Of a DNA stretch of 64,000 nucleotides, positions 1 to 8,702 are shown piece by piece. The notes beneath the pieces were generated by a model, which saw only the letters and a program-made list of their open reading frames with translations, did not search any database and was not told the origin of the DNA. Each line of letters begins with the position of its first letter. Positions within the stretch are counted from its first letter, which is position 1. The stretch is from Holophagales bacterium (GTDB lineage Bacteria; Acidobacteriota; Thermoanaerobaculia; Multivoradales; Multivoraceae), in contig VXSP01000030.1 in assembly GCA_009837885.1 (NCBI GenBank), positions 124,001 through 188,000 on the forward strand, in the 5' to 3' direction. The position numbers and the translations under genes are program-made.

Positions 1-355
1 TCGTGCCCATGTCGGGGGCGGGGATGTAATCCGTCAACTGCCGGATCGCGCGGCCGAACTGCCGGATCAGGGCCTCTCGGTTCGCCGTCCGCGGATTCGC
101 CCGGATGCCCGCCTTGCCGCCGCCGTGGCGCAGGCGCGCCATGGCGTTCTTCCAGGTCATGGCCCGCGCCAGCCGGCACACCTCCTCGACGCTGACGTCC
201 GGCGCCATGCGGATGCCGCCCATCGTGGGGCCGGCGGCGCTGTTGTCGATGACGACGATCCCCTCCAGGCCGCAACGGGGCTCGTAGACGGTGACGACCT
301 TCTCAGGACCGTAGTCGTCCGTGAATTCGAAGTGGTCGAAAGCAAGTTCTGACAT
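1..355 (-). CDS. Glu/Leu/Phe/Val dehydrogenase, N-terminal part (runs off window)
   Basis: This is the N-terminal 118 residues of an amino-acid dehydrogenase that oxidatively deaminates glutamate or a branched/aromatic amino acid with NAD(P). The reading frame begins MSELAFDHFEF and is still open at position 1. Visible family motifs are P-T-M-G-G-I-R (substrate loop), MTWKNAMARL, the glycine-rich HGGGKAGI segment carrying the substrate-binding lysine, and YIPAPDMGT. The ATG at 353-355 is preceded by GGAGG about seven bases upstream on the minus strand. The Rossmann domain lies outside the window, so the substrate (Glu versus Leu/Val) and cofactor cannot be decided here. Confidence 0.9.
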   Translation of the reverse strand, partial: MSELAFDHFEFTDDYGPEKVVTVYEPRCGLEGIVVIDNSAAGPTMGGIRMAPDVSVEEVCRLARAMTWKNAMARLRHGGGKAGIRANPRTANREALIRQFGRAIRQLTDYIPAPDMGT

Positions 356-461
356 CGGTGTTCCTCCCGCTACCGCCAAACACCGATCGGATGCGACTAC
401 TTCCCGATTCCCGCCCCGCGCTCTCGGCAGGGCCAGCCTTCCACGCACCTGGCTTGCGCGA

Positions 462-1022
462 TCAGGCGCCCTCCCCGAGCAACACGAGCACCGCCTCCTC
501 GAACTCCGAGTACAGCATCCGCCCCAGGTGGATGTTGTCGAGCGTTCCGGCTCGGTCGAAGAACATCGTGGTCGGCAACGCTCCAGGCCACTCTGGATCG
601 AACGCCATGACGAAGGCGACCGAGTCGTCGCCTGCCGACGCAAGGTAGGAGACGAGGCCCGGCGCCCGCTTGGCGAAGAAGGGACGCACCCGGTCCTCGA
701 GCTTTTCCGGATCGTCCATCGATACGGCCAGCACAACGAGGCCGCGGTCGGCATAGCGTTCCTGCAGGAGGTCGAGTTCCGGCAACTCCTGCAGACACGG
801 AATGCACCACGTGGCCCAGAAGTTGACGACGACCACCTTGCCGCGATGGTGTTCCAGAACCGCCTTGAACTGCTCGGCGGTTGCCGGGTGGATCGTGTCC
901 GGTTCGAGCAGATGTTCCACCGACGCCGCCTCCTCGGCGAGCGCCGGCGGTGCTACGGCAGGCAGCGCAGCAAGCAGCGCCGCCGCCGAGACGACAATCG
1001 CGACTGGTGTCTTGACGGTCAA
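462..1022 (-). CDS. TlpA-like exported thioredoxin-fold protein (copy 1)
   Basis: A 186-residue secreted thiol-disulfide oxidoreductase of the TlpA/ResA type. A hydrophobic signal segment (about residues 7-29) ends in an Ala-rich cleavage region. The thioredoxin active site is W72-C-I-P-C76 inside VNFWATWCIPC, and a cis-Pro-like P-T-T occurs near residue 150. The start is a TTG with a strong AGGAGG six bases upstream (minus strand, 1029-1034). It is followed 99 bp upstream by a paralogue in the same orientation that shares the LLEPD, EHHRGKVV and ATWC segments. Likely periplasmic, reducing or isomerising cysteines of exported proteins or apocytochromes; the partner is unknown. Confidence 0.88.
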   Translation of the reverse strand: MTVKTPVAIVVSAAALLAALPAVAPPALAEEAASVEHLLEPDTIHPATAEQFKAVLEHHRGKVVVVNFWATWCIPCLQELPELDLLQERYADRGLVVLAVSMDDPEKLEDRVRPFFAKRAPGLVSYLASAGDDSVAFVMAFDPEWPGALPTTMFFDRAGTLDNIHLGRMLYSEFEEAVLVLLGEGA

Positions 1023-1121
1023 TGCGAACCTCCTGTTCCCGCGGCGGCCGACTCCGTGGGAGCAGGCTCTACCCGGCCCGCAGTATAGACCCGTGGCCGC
1101 CGCAACTGTGCTTCGGCCGGT

Positions 1122-1718
1122 CTAGGGCTCGGTTTCGAGCGCCCCTTCGAACAGCCTCGCGAACTGGAGGTAGGTGCGCGTGCCGATCACGGTCTCCACG
1201 AGCCGACCCTCCGCATCGTAGATCAGGGTCGTCGGGAACTTGGACGGCCAGTTCTCGTAGAACGCGCGGATGAACTCCCTTCCCTCCTCCCACCGCTCCC
1301 TTTTCTTCTTTCGGCCTTGCTCAAGCGGTGGCCCGACCGCGACGTACGAGATCAGACCGGGAGCGTTCTTCGTGAAGTAGCGCCGGATCTTCTTCATCGC
1401 CTTCGGATCGTCCGCCGAGACCGCAAGCACCTTCAGCCGGTCCGCGAAAGTCTCCTGCAGTCCGTCGAGAGCCGGCAGCTCATCCAGGCAAGGCTTGCAC
1501 CACGTGGCCCAGATGTTCACCATGACCACCTTGCCGCGATGGTGGTCCAGCACGGCGCGGAACTGGTCCGAAGTGACCGGGTAGATATCGTCCGGCTCGA
1601 GGAGCTTCCGGTCGACCGGTTCCGCTTCGGCCTCGGCCGCTGGCCCCACCGCTGCCAGGGGACCGACGATCGCCAGGATGACGACCAGGTTGGTGAGGGA
1701 GCCGACCGTTGCCTTCAA
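1122..1718 (-). CDS. TlpA-like exported thioredoxin-fold protein (copy 2)
   Basis: A 198-residue paralogue of the adjacent downstream gene, so the pair looks like a tandem duplication. It has an N-terminal hydrophobic signal (residues 8-30) and active site W73-C-K-P-C77. After the redox helix it carries an extra charged loop of lysines, arginines and glutamates (around residues 130-145) that the neighbour lacks, which suggests a different partner. Translation starts at TTG (1716-1718) with GGAGG at 1725-1729 six bases upstream, the same unusual start choice as copy 1. Probably periplasmic thiol-disulfide exchange. Confidence 0.87.
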   Translation of the reverse strand: MKATVGSLTNLVVILAIVGPLAAVGPAAEAEAEPVDRKLLEPDDIYPVTSDQFRAVLDHHRGKVVMVNIWATWCKPCLDELPALDGLQETFADRLKVLAVSADDPKAMKKIRRYFTKNAPGLISYVAVGPPLEQGRKKKRERWEEGREFIRAFYENWPSKFPTTLIYDAEGRLVETVIGTRTYLQFARLFEGALETEP

Positions 1719-1758
1719 GCGTGACCTCCGTGTCGGGCTGTCGAGCTAGCTATGGAGT

Positions 1759-2664
1759 CTAGCGGGCCGTCGCGCGGTACTTCGACCCCTCCCGTTCGAC
1801 GCGGCCGTCGCGTTCGAGACGGTCGAGGTGCAACTGCATGCTGTTCCGTTCGGCCTTCGCGATACCGGCTCCCTCGTCGTGAGGCCGGTAGACGAAGCGG
1901 TGCGCGACGATGTCGTCCATCGTTCTCGGCTCCGCCAGGTACTCGAGCAGACGGCTCTCGCGGTCGGCTATGCGCGCCACGTAGCGGTCGAGGCGGCCGA
2001 GAAAGGCGTCGCGATCGTCGAGCAGGCCGATGTGGTGGCCGGTGACGTAGTGCGTTGCCTCGATGTCTCGCACGAGTGCGAGCGAACGTTCGAACGCTTC
2101 CAGGTCGGACCAGGCGTCGCCGTAGTACGGGCCGAAACCGGTCAGATCGATGTCGCCCAGGAACAGGACGCCGTCGGGCTCGATCAGCAGGGCGCAGTGC
2201 CCCCGGGTATGACCGGGCGTATGGATAACGCGCACCGAGACGCCGCCGCCGAGGTCGAAGAGGTCGCCGTCCCGGAACGGCACCGCATCCGGCCGCGGCT
2301 CGTAGAAGAACGTCGTCTTCAGAAAGTGGCCGTACTCCTCGCGGCGCTCCGGCTCGACGCCGAAGATGCTCAGGAAGCCGTCGAAGTCGAGCAGGCCCGG
2401 CAGGTCCTCCTCGTGGACGTACACCGGAGCGTCCCGGAACAGCGGCAGCGCGGCCGTGTGGTCCTCGTGGCAGTGGCTCAGCAGGACGAGGTCGACCGAC
2501 GGCAGAGCGCTCCGGCAACGTACCCGAACGCCAAGCGACGGGTCGACGAGCATCGTCGACTCGGCGCCCTCGATGAGCAGGGCGTTGTTGTCGGGGTACT
2601 TGCCGCCGCCGGCGCCGAACAGGATGGTCGCGGCGCCGAGCCGGTGGTCTTCGAGTTGATCCAC
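1759..2664 (-). CDS. MBL-fold metallohydrolase with C-terminal winged-helix-like region
   Basis: A 301-residue metallo-beta-lactamase-fold hydrolase. The metal signature is S-H64-C-H66-E-D68-H69, with GHTRGH (H152), G-D171 and a late T-G-H-H around residues 208-211 completing a dinuclear site. The last 70 or so residues resemble the small helical/winged domain of the LACTB2/glyoxalase II-like group. No signal peptide is visible, so it should be cytosolic. The start is a GTG. It lies 40 bp from the upstream end of the two TlpA-like genes on the same strand and may share their transcript. The substrate cannot be told; thioester or RNA hydrolysis are both possible for the group. Confidence 0.85.
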   Translation of the reverse strand: MDQLEDHRLGAATILFGAGGGKYPDNNALLIEGAESTMLVDPSLGVRVRCRSALPSVDLVLLSHCHEDHTAALPLFRDAPVYVHEEDLPGLLDFDGFLSIFGVEPERREEYGHFLKTTFFYEPRPDAVPFRDGDLFDLGGGVSVRVIHTPGHTRGHCALLIEPDGVLFLGDIDLTGFGPYYGDAWSDLEAFERSLALVRDIEATHYVTGHHIGLLDDRDAFLGRLDRYVARIADRESRLLEYLAEPRTMDDIVAHRFVYRPHDEGAGIAKAERNSMQLHLDRLERDGRVEREGSKYRATAR

Positions 2665-2723
2665 GGGAGCGCTACTTCGAGGTGTCTTCGAACGGCTTAC
2701 CCGCTCTCGGCTCTTGGGTCACC

Positions 2724-4094
2724 TCAGCCGGCCGAGGATTCGGCACCCGTTACCTGGGGCAGCCGCCAGCCGTTGTGGTACTCGGCCCGGAGCAGCGCGT
2801 TCGCCTCGTCGTCACCGGTGAAACGCCCCGCCTCGTGATCCCAGTAGACCCGCCGGCCGGTGCGGAAGGCGATGTTGCCCAGGTGTGCGTTCACGGCGAC
2901 CAGAGCACCGACGTCCGCGTTGCAGCGCGGCTGCTCCCGGGTCTTCATGCACTCGATGAAATCCTCGGTGTGCTGGGCCAGACCCCGTTGACTCCGGGAG
3001 GCTTCCCGATCGGGGATGGCGGGCGTCTTGTAGAACCTCTTGCCGTCCTCGCGGCCGACCTCGGGAAGCACCTCCCAGCCGCCGCGGTCGATCACCAGGG
3101 TGCCCCTGTTGCCGACGAAGGACACGCCGTGTCCGCGCTGGTGCGGACCCAGGCCGATTCCCAGACCGTGCTCCCAGACCATCGTGAAGTCGTCGTACTC
3201 GTAGATCGCCTGTTGCGTGTCCGGCGTCTCCATCGCGCTGTCCGGATAGCCGAACGGCCCGCCCAGGGACATGACGGACTTGGGCGCGGTCGCCTTCATG
3301 CCCATGAGCACCATGTCGATCAGGTGGACGCCCCAGTCCGTCATCAGGCCGCCCGCGTAGTCCCAGTACCAGCGGAAGTCCCAGTGGAACCGGCGCTCGT
3401 TGAAGGGACGTTTCGGTGCGGGGCCCAGCCACATGTCGTAGTCGACGCCCTTGGGCGGCTTCGAGTCCGGCACCGGCATCGGCGCGTCCCAGCTCATGTA
3501 GGCCCAGGCCCTGGCGGTGCGGATCTGGCCGAGTTCCCCGGACCAGAGGTACTCCATCGCGTCCTGCCAGTGCTTGCCCGAGCGCTGCCACTGACCGACC
3601 TGGACCACGCGGTCGTAGGCCCTGGCCGCCTGCTGCATGATGCGGACCTCCTCGACCGAGTTCGCCATCGGCTTCTCGACGTAGACGTCCTTCCCCGCCT
3701 CGCAGGCGTCGACCATGATCTTGCAGTGCCAGTGGTCCGGGGTGGCGATGATCACCGCGTCGATCTCGTCGTCCTCGAGCAGCTTGCGGTAGTCGGTGTA
3801 GGCGTCCGGCTTGCTGTCCGTCAGCTTCTCGAAGTCCTCGATCCGTTCATCGAGGACGTTCCGGTCGACGTCGCAGAGAGCCGCGCACTCGACCCCGTCG
3901 ACGTCGAGCATCGAGCGCATGTTGCTCGAACCCATGCCCTTCACGCCGATCGCGCCCACCCGGATGCGGTCGCTCGCGGCCACTGCCCTGCCGCGCGCCG
4001 GTCCCGCGAACGCCGCGCCCGCCGCGCCGAGTCCGGTAGCTGCCGCTCCGAGACCGCCCATGCCGTGAAGAAAGGAACGCCTGGTGGTCGTCAT
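2724..4094 (-). CDS. Tat-exported Gfo/Idh/MocA family oxidoreductase
   Basis: A 456-residue NAD(P)-dependent oxidoreductase of the Gfo/Idh/MocA family, usually acting on sugars or inositols. The chosen ATG (4092-4094) gives MTTTRRSFLHGMGG, a twin-arginine signal, followed by an Ala/Gly-rich stretch. The Rossmann motif is present in a slightly modified form (GVKGMGSSNMRSM), followed by CDVDRN, ATPDHWH and the catalytic/cofactor E-K-P motif (YVEKPMA). The C-terminal alpha/beta domain has the GGLMTDWGVHLID segment typical of exported acidobacterial and planctomycete members. GGGGAG sits upstream of the ATG. It is divergent from the deaminase-like gene, with only 54 bp between the two starts. Confidence 0.92.
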   Translation of the reverse strand: MTTTRRSFLHGMGGLGAAATGLGAAGAAFAGPARGRAVAASDRIRVGAIGVKGMGSSNMRSMLDVDGVECAALCDVDRNVLDERIEDFEKLTDSKPDAYTDYRKLLEDDEIDAVIIATPDHWHCKIMVDACEAGKDVYVEKPMANSVEEVRIMQQAARAYDRVVQVGQWQRSGKHWQDAMEYLWSGELGQIRTARAWAYMSWDAPMPVPDSKPPKGVDYDMWLGPAPKRPFNERRFHWDFRWYWDYAGGLMTDWGVHLIDMVLMGMKATAPKSVMSLGGPFGYPDSAMETPDTQQAIYEYDDFTMVWEHGLGIGLGPHQRGHGVSFVGNRGTLVIDRGGWEVLPEVGREDGKRFYKTPAIPDREASRSQRGLAQHTEDFIECMKTREQPRCNADVGALVAVNAHLGNIAFRTGRRVYWDHEAGRFTGDDEANALLRAEYHNGWRLPQVTGAESSAG

Positions 4095-4148
4095 CGTCTC
4101 GCTCCCCGCCTGAATCCGCTGTGTTCCGGGTCCGCTGTACACTGCGCC

Positions 4149-5423
4149 ATGCAGACCGCGCATGTTACCGACTTGAACGCACCGCTCTCTCGCGCCGATC
4201 TCATCGGCAAGCTGCCGAAGACCGACCTTCACGTTCACCTCGACGGTTCGCTCCGGCTCGACACCCTGATCGAGCTTTCGCGCGACGCCCGCCTGGAACT
4301 CCCGTCCTGGACGCCGGAGGGTCTCCTCGACCTCGTCTTCAAGGAGAGCTACGACGACCTCGAGGACTATCTGCGTGCCTTTTCCTACACCTCGCCCGCG
4401 CTATGCACCGCTGAAGCGCTGGAACGGGCCGCCTACGAGCTCGGCGCCGACAACCTGGCCGAGAACGTCTGCTACGTGGAGGTGCGGCTGGCGCCGCAGC
4501 TCCACACCGGGCCAGACCTCGACATTGCCGGCGTGCTGGCCGCGGTCGACCGGGGCCTCGCCAGGGTCCAGCGCGAGCACGAAGCGACCCACAGCGTGCG
4601 GAACGGCGCCGAGCCGCCCTTCCGCTACGGGATCATCGCCTGCGCCCTGCGCATGTTCGGCCCGGGCCACAGTCCCTACTACCGGGGGCTGTTCACCGCG
4701 CTTCACGGCTGGACCAAGCCGGAGATCTACGCCGCCGCCTCGCTGTCACTGGCCCGTTCCGTCGTCGAGGCCCGCGACCGCCTCGGGCTGCCCGTCGTCG
4801 CCTTCGACCTCGCCGGCGCCGAGGCGGGCAACCCCGCCGCGGTGCACCGCGACGCCTTCCTGTACGCGCAGCAACACTTCCTGAAGAAGACGATCCACGC
4901 CGGCGAGGCCTACGGGCCGGAGAGCATCTTCCAGGCCATCACGCTGCTTCAGGCCGACCGCATCGGCCACGGCACCCACCTCTACGCCGCCGACCGGCTC
5001 CGCCGCGACAACCCGGACTCCGCGGCGGCCAGGGACCCCGAGCGCTACATCCGCAGCCTTGCCCAGTACATCAGCGACCGGCGGATCACCCTCGAGGTCT
5101 GCATCACCTCGAACCTGCAGAGCATCCAGCGCCTCGAGAGGTTCTCGGACCACCCCTTCGGCCGGATGATGAAGGACCGCCTCTCGGTCACCCTGTGCAC
5201 CGACAACCGGCTCATGTCCCGCACCACCGTGACCAGGGAGATCGCCTCCGCCTGCGAGGCGTTCGAGCTGTCGCTCGAGGACCTGCGCAACGTGATCATC
5301 TACGGCTTCAAGCGCAGCTTCTACCCGGGCAGCTACATCGAGAAGCGGGCCTACGTGCGGCGCGTCATCGACCACTACGACGAGGTGGTGGCGGCGGAGA
5401 CGTCGGACGTCGCGTCGCGCTAG
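4149..5423 (+). CDS. Adenosine deaminase family metal-dependent hydrolase
   Basis: A 424-residue member of the adenosine/AMP deaminase superfamily. Motifs in order: K-T-D-L-H-V-H-L-D-G-S (metal ligands HxH, about residues 26-36), HAGE (Zn ligand His and catalytic Glu), RIGHGTHL (catalytic His), a C-I-T-S-N segment, and LCTDNRL with the metal-binding Asp. The insertion after RIGHGTHL and the T-D-N instead of T-D-D-P are departures from classic ADA, so the substrate may be another purine nucleoside or base. A very long open frame extends upstream, but the ATG at 4149 is where the family similarity starts. Its stop abuts the convergent DUF2277 stop (TAGCTA). Cytosolic. Confidence 0.88.
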   Translation: MQTAHVTDLNAPLSRADLIGKLPKTDLHVHLDGSLRLDTLIELSRDARLELPSWTPEGLLDLVFKESYDDLEDYLRAFSYTSPALCTAEALERAAYELGADNLAENVCYVEVRLAPQLHTGPDLDIAGVLAAVDRGLARVQREHEATHSVRNGAEPPFRYGIIACALRMFGPGHSPYYRGLFTALHGWTKPEIYAAASLSLARSVVEARDRLGLPVVAFDLAGAEAGNPAAVHRDAFLYAQQHFLKKTIHAGEAYGPESIFQAITLLQADRIGHGTHLYAADRLRRDNPDSAAARDPERYIRSLAQYISDRRITLEVCITSNLQSIQRLERFSDHPFGRMMKDRLSVTLCTDNRLMSRTTVTREIASACEAFELSLEDLRNVIIYGFKRSFYPGSYIEKRAYVRRVIDHYDEVVAAETSDVASR

Positions 5424-5711
5424 CTACGCGGAAGCCGCGGCGATCCGCTGCTGCCGCCGCCGCCAGCGCTCACGCGCCTTCTCTGCTTCCGCCTCCCGGT
5501 TGCGCGGCGGCGCCGTCGTGGTGAGCTCCTGGAGCAGCCGGGCAGTCACCTCGGCGACGGCGTCGACCGCCCGTTCGAAGGCCGCCTCGTTGGCGCGCGA
5601 CGGCTTCGTCGAACCGCTGACCTTGCGCACGTACTGGAGCGCCGCGGCGCGCACTTCCTCGTCATCGGCCGGCGGCTCGAAGTTGTAGAGGACGCGGATG
5701 TTCCTGCACAT
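5424..5711 (-). CDS. DUF2277 family small protein
   Basis: A 95-residue protein beginning MCRNIRVLYNFEPPA, the hallmark of DUF2277, a family of unknown function. It continues with AALQYVRKVSG, SRANEAAFERAVDAVA and TTAPPRNRE, all conserved positions of the family as I remember it, then a basic C-terminal helix. AAGGAGA precedes the ATG by a few bases. The upstream MT-A70 methyltransferase ends only 13 bp away on the same strand, so the two are probably co-transcribed. It faces the deaminase gene convergently, with adjacent stop codons. No function is proposed. Confidence 0.9.
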   Translation of the reverse strand: MCRNIRVLYNFEPPADDEEVRAAALQYVRKVSGSTKPSRANEAAFERAVDAVAEVTARLLQELTTTAPPRNREAEAEKARERWRRRQQRIAAASA

Positions 5712-5724
5712 TGGCTCGTCTCCT

Positions 5725-6360
5725 TCAGCGGGCGGCGCGGCTCGCGTTTCCGTAGGTGGGCCAGTCCGGTTCGTACTCCGCGCTCTGATCGCCCCAGGCG
5801 GTCCAGAGTTCGGAGCGGCGGCCGCGGGCGAACAGCTCCAGGTACGGACCGGGGCTGCACGCTTCGATGATGTCGTAGAGCTCGTCCGGCTTGCGGGAGT
5901 GCTCCCGCTTGCGCGAGCGGATGATGTTGACCTGACGGCGACCGGGGGAGAGCGTACGCAGCTTGCCGCGCACGCCGAACAGGACGAGTTCCGTCGTGTT
6001 GCGGAAGTAGAAGCCGACGCCGCGGCCGTCGGGACCGCCGTCCTTGCGCACCTTGTGCCAGACCAGGTTCGTCTTGTAGGTGAAGCCCCAGCACTTCATC
6101 ACGTCGAGGCCTTCCTGGAGAAGGGCGTTGGGCACCCAGAGGTAGAGGTGGGCGGCTTCGGCGCAGGCGGCGGCGACCGGGATCGCTTCGATCTCCGCCT
6201 GCGTCAGCGTCGGGTAGCGGCTCAGACGGTGGTGCTCGGGCGCCACCTTGCCGGTGCGGTTCGTGAACTGCCAGGGCGGATCGGCGAGGACGGTGCCGAA
6301 GGCGCTGCCGGCGTGGGCCCGCTCGAAGTCGGCCGCTGCGGTGGATGCCGTTGGAGGCAT
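5725..6360 (-). CDS. MT-A70 family N6-adenine methyltransferase
   Basis: A 211-residue SAM-dependent methyltransferase of the MT-A70/MunI-like group, which methylates adenine N6 in DNA or RNA. The catalytic motif D27-P-P-W30 lies in TVLADPPWQF; the downstream LYLWVPNALL, KTNLVWHK and GVGFYFRNTTELVLFG segments are the conserved core around the SAM site. The C-terminus has the HSRKPDELYDIIE and LELFARGR motifs typical of phage and bacterial members. No restriction endonuclease or specificity subunit is adjacent; the only partner is DUF2277. It may be an orphan epigenetic methyltransferase or a captured phage gene. The ATG at 6358-6360 is the only sensible start. Confidence 0.9.
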   Translation of the reverse strand: MPPTASTAAADFERAHAGSAFGTVLADPPWQFTNRTGKVAPEHHRLSRYPTLTQAEIEAIPVAAACAEAAHLYLWVPNALLQEGLDVMKCWGFTYKTNLVWHKVRKDGGPDGRGVGFYFRNTTELVLFGVRGKLRTLSPGRRQVNIIRSRKREHSRKPDELYDIIEACSPGPYLELFARGRRSELWTAWGDQSAEYEPDWPTYGNASRAAR

Positions 6361-6394
6361 GGCGGATCGATCGTAGCGCCCGCCCCGGGGACGC

Positions 6395-8050
6395 CTACCT
6401 CTCCTCCGCCGTGTGCCGCATGAGCAGCCAGCGGTCCGGGTCGATCCGCAGCTCCTCAGCCTGCGCCGGCACGGGCAGCGACGCCGTGGTTCGCTCGCCT
6501 TCGACGTCGACGCGGCCGCGGACGGTGCGGCCGTCGTCGAGTACGGCTTCCACGTCCAGAGGCAGGCGGTAGATCGTCGGACCGAGCTGGGTCACCGTCA
6601 GCTCGACCGCCGACGTCGCCTCATCGAACCGCCACGCGATCTCCAGCTCCGGCACGCCGGGCCGGCGCAGCCACTGGCCGAAGAACCACTCGAGACTCCG
6701 GCCGGAGGCCTCCTCCATCACCGCCACAAAGTCGGCTGTCGAGGCGTTCCGGTCGCGGAAGCGCTCGTAGTACGTCCGCATCCCCTTCCAGAACGTGCCA
6801 TCGCCGACTTCGCCCCGGAGCATGTGCAGCACCCAGGCTGCCTTCTGGTAGACGTTCGGGCTGAGCAGGCGCCGCGGGTCGGACACGGACTCCGGCACGA
6901 TGACCGAGTCCGGCGCCTCCGCCGCGTACGCGAGCACCCGCTCCCGCGCCGCGTCCATCTGGCCCATGAAGCGGCCGCGACCGTACGTCCAGTCGAGGTA
7001 GCAGGCGGTCAGGTAGGTCGCGAAGCCCTCGCTGAGCCAGACGTGCGGCCAGTCGCTCTCGGTAACGGCGTCGCCGAACCACTGGTGGGCGATCTCGTGC
7101 GCGATCAGACCCTCGATGCCGTCTTCGCGGTCGACCGCGTCCTCGTCGTAGAACACGTTGCCCGCGTTCTCCAGGCCGCCCCAGCGGGTCGTGGTCTGCA
7201 CGTTGGCGAGCTTGGCGTACGGGTAGTCCCCGAGCCGTCGCTCGAAGGTCCCCAGCACGCGCGGCCCCGGAGCGAACGCTCGCAGGCCGACGTCCCGATC
7301 CTGCGGGTAGACCCAGATCTCCACGGGCACACCGTTGACTTCGCCTTGCCGGTGTCGGACGAAGCGCGCGACGCCGACCGCCATCACCTTGGTGGCGATG
7401 GGAGCGCGACTGCGCCACTCGGTGCGCCGCATGCCGTCGCCCAGGTCGACCGCCTCGACGAAGCCGCCCGTGGCCACGACCTGGTATTGCGCCGGCGCCG
7501 TGACGACGAAGGCCACGGTCGCCTTGTCCGAGGGATGATCGACAACCGGCAGCCAGTGGTGGGCCCGATCCGGCCAGTTGTCGGCGAAGAATGTCCGCTC
7601 GCCGTGGCGGTTCGTGCCGATCGCGAAACCGTCGGCGGGGACGCCGCGGTAGCGGATCTCGATGCGGCGTCGTTCGCCGGCAGGAGCCTCGCGGTCCAGC
7701 GTCACGAGGAGCCGGTCGTCCTGCTGCCGGAAGCGGAGAGCCCGGCCGGCCTGCGCCGCTTCCGCGGCCGGGCCGGCGAGCGTCGCCGAGGAGACGACCA
7801 TGCCTCCCGCCGGCGCGTCATCGAGATCGAACGCGACCTCGGCGACCGGCCGCAGGGTGCGAAAGGCGATCGTGGCGAGGCCCTCGATCTCGTCGCTCTG
7901 GTCCGAGACTTCGAGTTCGAAGCGGTAGTCGAGGACGTCGATCGCCGCCCCCGGCCGTTGCGCCAGCGCGGGCGCGGAGAGAGCCGCGGCCAGAGAGAGC
8001 GGCAGCGCCAGACACACCGCAGCGTGCCCCGGTCGGCCGACCGGGGTCAC
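6395..8050 (-). CDS. Exported M1 family zinc aminopeptidase-like protein
   Basis: A 551-residue gluzincin of the M1 (aminopeptidase N) family. The zinc site is H318-E-I-A-H322 with the second glutamate in WLSEGFATYL (E341); the exopeptidase loop is present as GGLENAG (about residues 291-297) in place of the canonical GAMEN. An N-terminal hydrophobic segment ending in ALA-Q indicates export. No ATG is available near the natural N-terminus, so I take the GTG at 8048-8050. A longer open frame continues upstream but runs through a palindrome and into the aquaporin gene. It lies 40 bp downstream of the aquaporin on the same strand. Probably periplasmic peptide degradation. Confidence 0.88.
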   Translation of the reverse strand: MTPVGRPGHAAVCLALPLSLAAALSAPALAQRPGAAIDVLDYRFELEVSDQSDEIEGLATIAFRTLRPVAEVAFDLDDAPAGGMVVSSATLAGPAAEAAQAGRALRFRQQDDRLLVTLDREAPAGERRRIEIRYRGVPADGFAIGTNRHGERTFFADNWPDRAHHWLPVVDHPSDKATVAFVVTAPAQYQVVATGGFVEAVDLGDGMRRTEWRSRAPIATKVMAVGVARFVRHRQGEVNGVPVEIWVYPQDRDVGLRAFAPGPRVLGTFERRLGDYPYAKLANVQTTTRWGGLENAGNVFYDEDAVDREDGIEGLIAHEIAHQWFGDAVTESDWPHVWLSEGFATYLTACYLDWTYGRGRFMGQMDAARERVLAYAAEAPDSVIVPESVSDPRRLLSPNVYQKAAWVLHMLRGEVGDGTFWKGMRTYYERFRDRNASTADFVAVMEEASGRSLEWFFGQWLRRPGVPELEIAWRFDEATSAVELTVTQLGPTIYRLPLDVEAVLDDGRTVRGRVDVEGERTTASLPVPAQAEELRIDPDRWLLMRHTAEER

Positions 8051-8060
8051 GTGCGGTTTC

Positions 8061-8084
8061 TGACGCCGGCGTACGCCGGCGTCA
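8061..8084. repeat. Perfect 24-bp palindrome between aquaporin and M1 peptidase genes
   Basis: TGACGCCGGC followed by GTACGCCGGCGTCA forms a perfect self-complementary 24-mer in the 40-bp gap after the aquaporin stop. Transcribed, it would form a stable stem that could end or attenuate the aquaporin message; no T-run follows. Its GCCGGCG content resembles the dispersed repeat family elsewhere in the window. Confidence 0.6.
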
Positions 8085-8090
8085 GGAGTC

Positions 8091-8702
8091 TCAGTCGTTG
8101 AGGAACTTGTAGACGAGCGCCGCCACCGCGCCGCCGACCAGCGGACCCACGCCGTAGAGCGCCAGGGTGTTGGCGTCGAAGCCGCCGCCCGTGATCGCCT
8201 CCATGACCTGAGGACCGAGACCAACTGCGGGATTGAACGCACCACCGGATACACCAGCGCCCGTGTAGAGGGCAGCCGAGAGTGTAAAGCCGATGGCCAG
8301 GCCGCCGACAGGATTGCCGGCCGACCGGGAGGACATCATGTTCAGCACGACGGTGACGAGCGCGAACGCGAGCAGCGCTTCGGCCACCACGCCGTGCATG
8401 ACCGGATGCTCGGTCGGCATCGGTGCCGTGCTGCCGCCCACGAGGTAGCTGTGGACGAGCCAACCAAGACAGGCGCCGACGAGTTGGGCCACCATGTACT
8501 GGACCATGTCGGCGACACCAAGCTTGCCGCGCATCCACGCGGCCAGGCTCACTGCCGGGTTGAAGTGGGCGCCGGACAAGTGTCCGCCGCTGTAGACCAT
8601 CACCGCCAGCATCAGACCGACGGCAATGGGGTTGTTCCCGCTGTGGGCCACGGCCATCATCAGGAACAACGTGCCGATGCACTCCATGAGCAGCTTGCGC
8701 AT
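8091..8702 (-). CDS. Aquaporin (MIP family channel)
   Basis: A 203-residue six-helix channel for water or small neutral solutes. Both half-helix signatures are present: SGAHFNPAVSL (NPA at 48-50) and SGGAFNPAVGLGP (NPA at 157-159). After the second NPA the usual Arg of the selectivity filter is a Val, which suggests an altered filter and possibly solutes other than water. The ATG at 8700-8702 is preceded by GGGAGG. The gene is shorter than typical AqpZ (about 230 residues) because the loops are short. It is divergent from the formaldehyde dehydrogenase gene across 157 bp. Confidence 0.9.
   Translation of the reverse strand: MRKLLMECIGTLFLMMAVAHSGNNPIAVGLMLAVMVYSGGHLSGAHFNPAVSLAAWMRGKLGVADMVQYMVAQLVGACLGWLVHSYLVGGSTAPMPTEHPVMHGVVAEALLAFALVTVVLNMMSSRSAGNPVGGLAIGFTLSAALYTGAGVSGGAFNPAVGLGPQVMEAITGGGFDANTLALYGVGPLVGGAVAALVYKFLND

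Noticed and set aside
2682..4148. Very long open frame upstream of and in frame with the deaminase gene on the plus strand.
   Set aside because: It is the antisense shadow of the Gfo/Idh gene, a common effect of high G+C; homology of the deaminase starts only at 4149.
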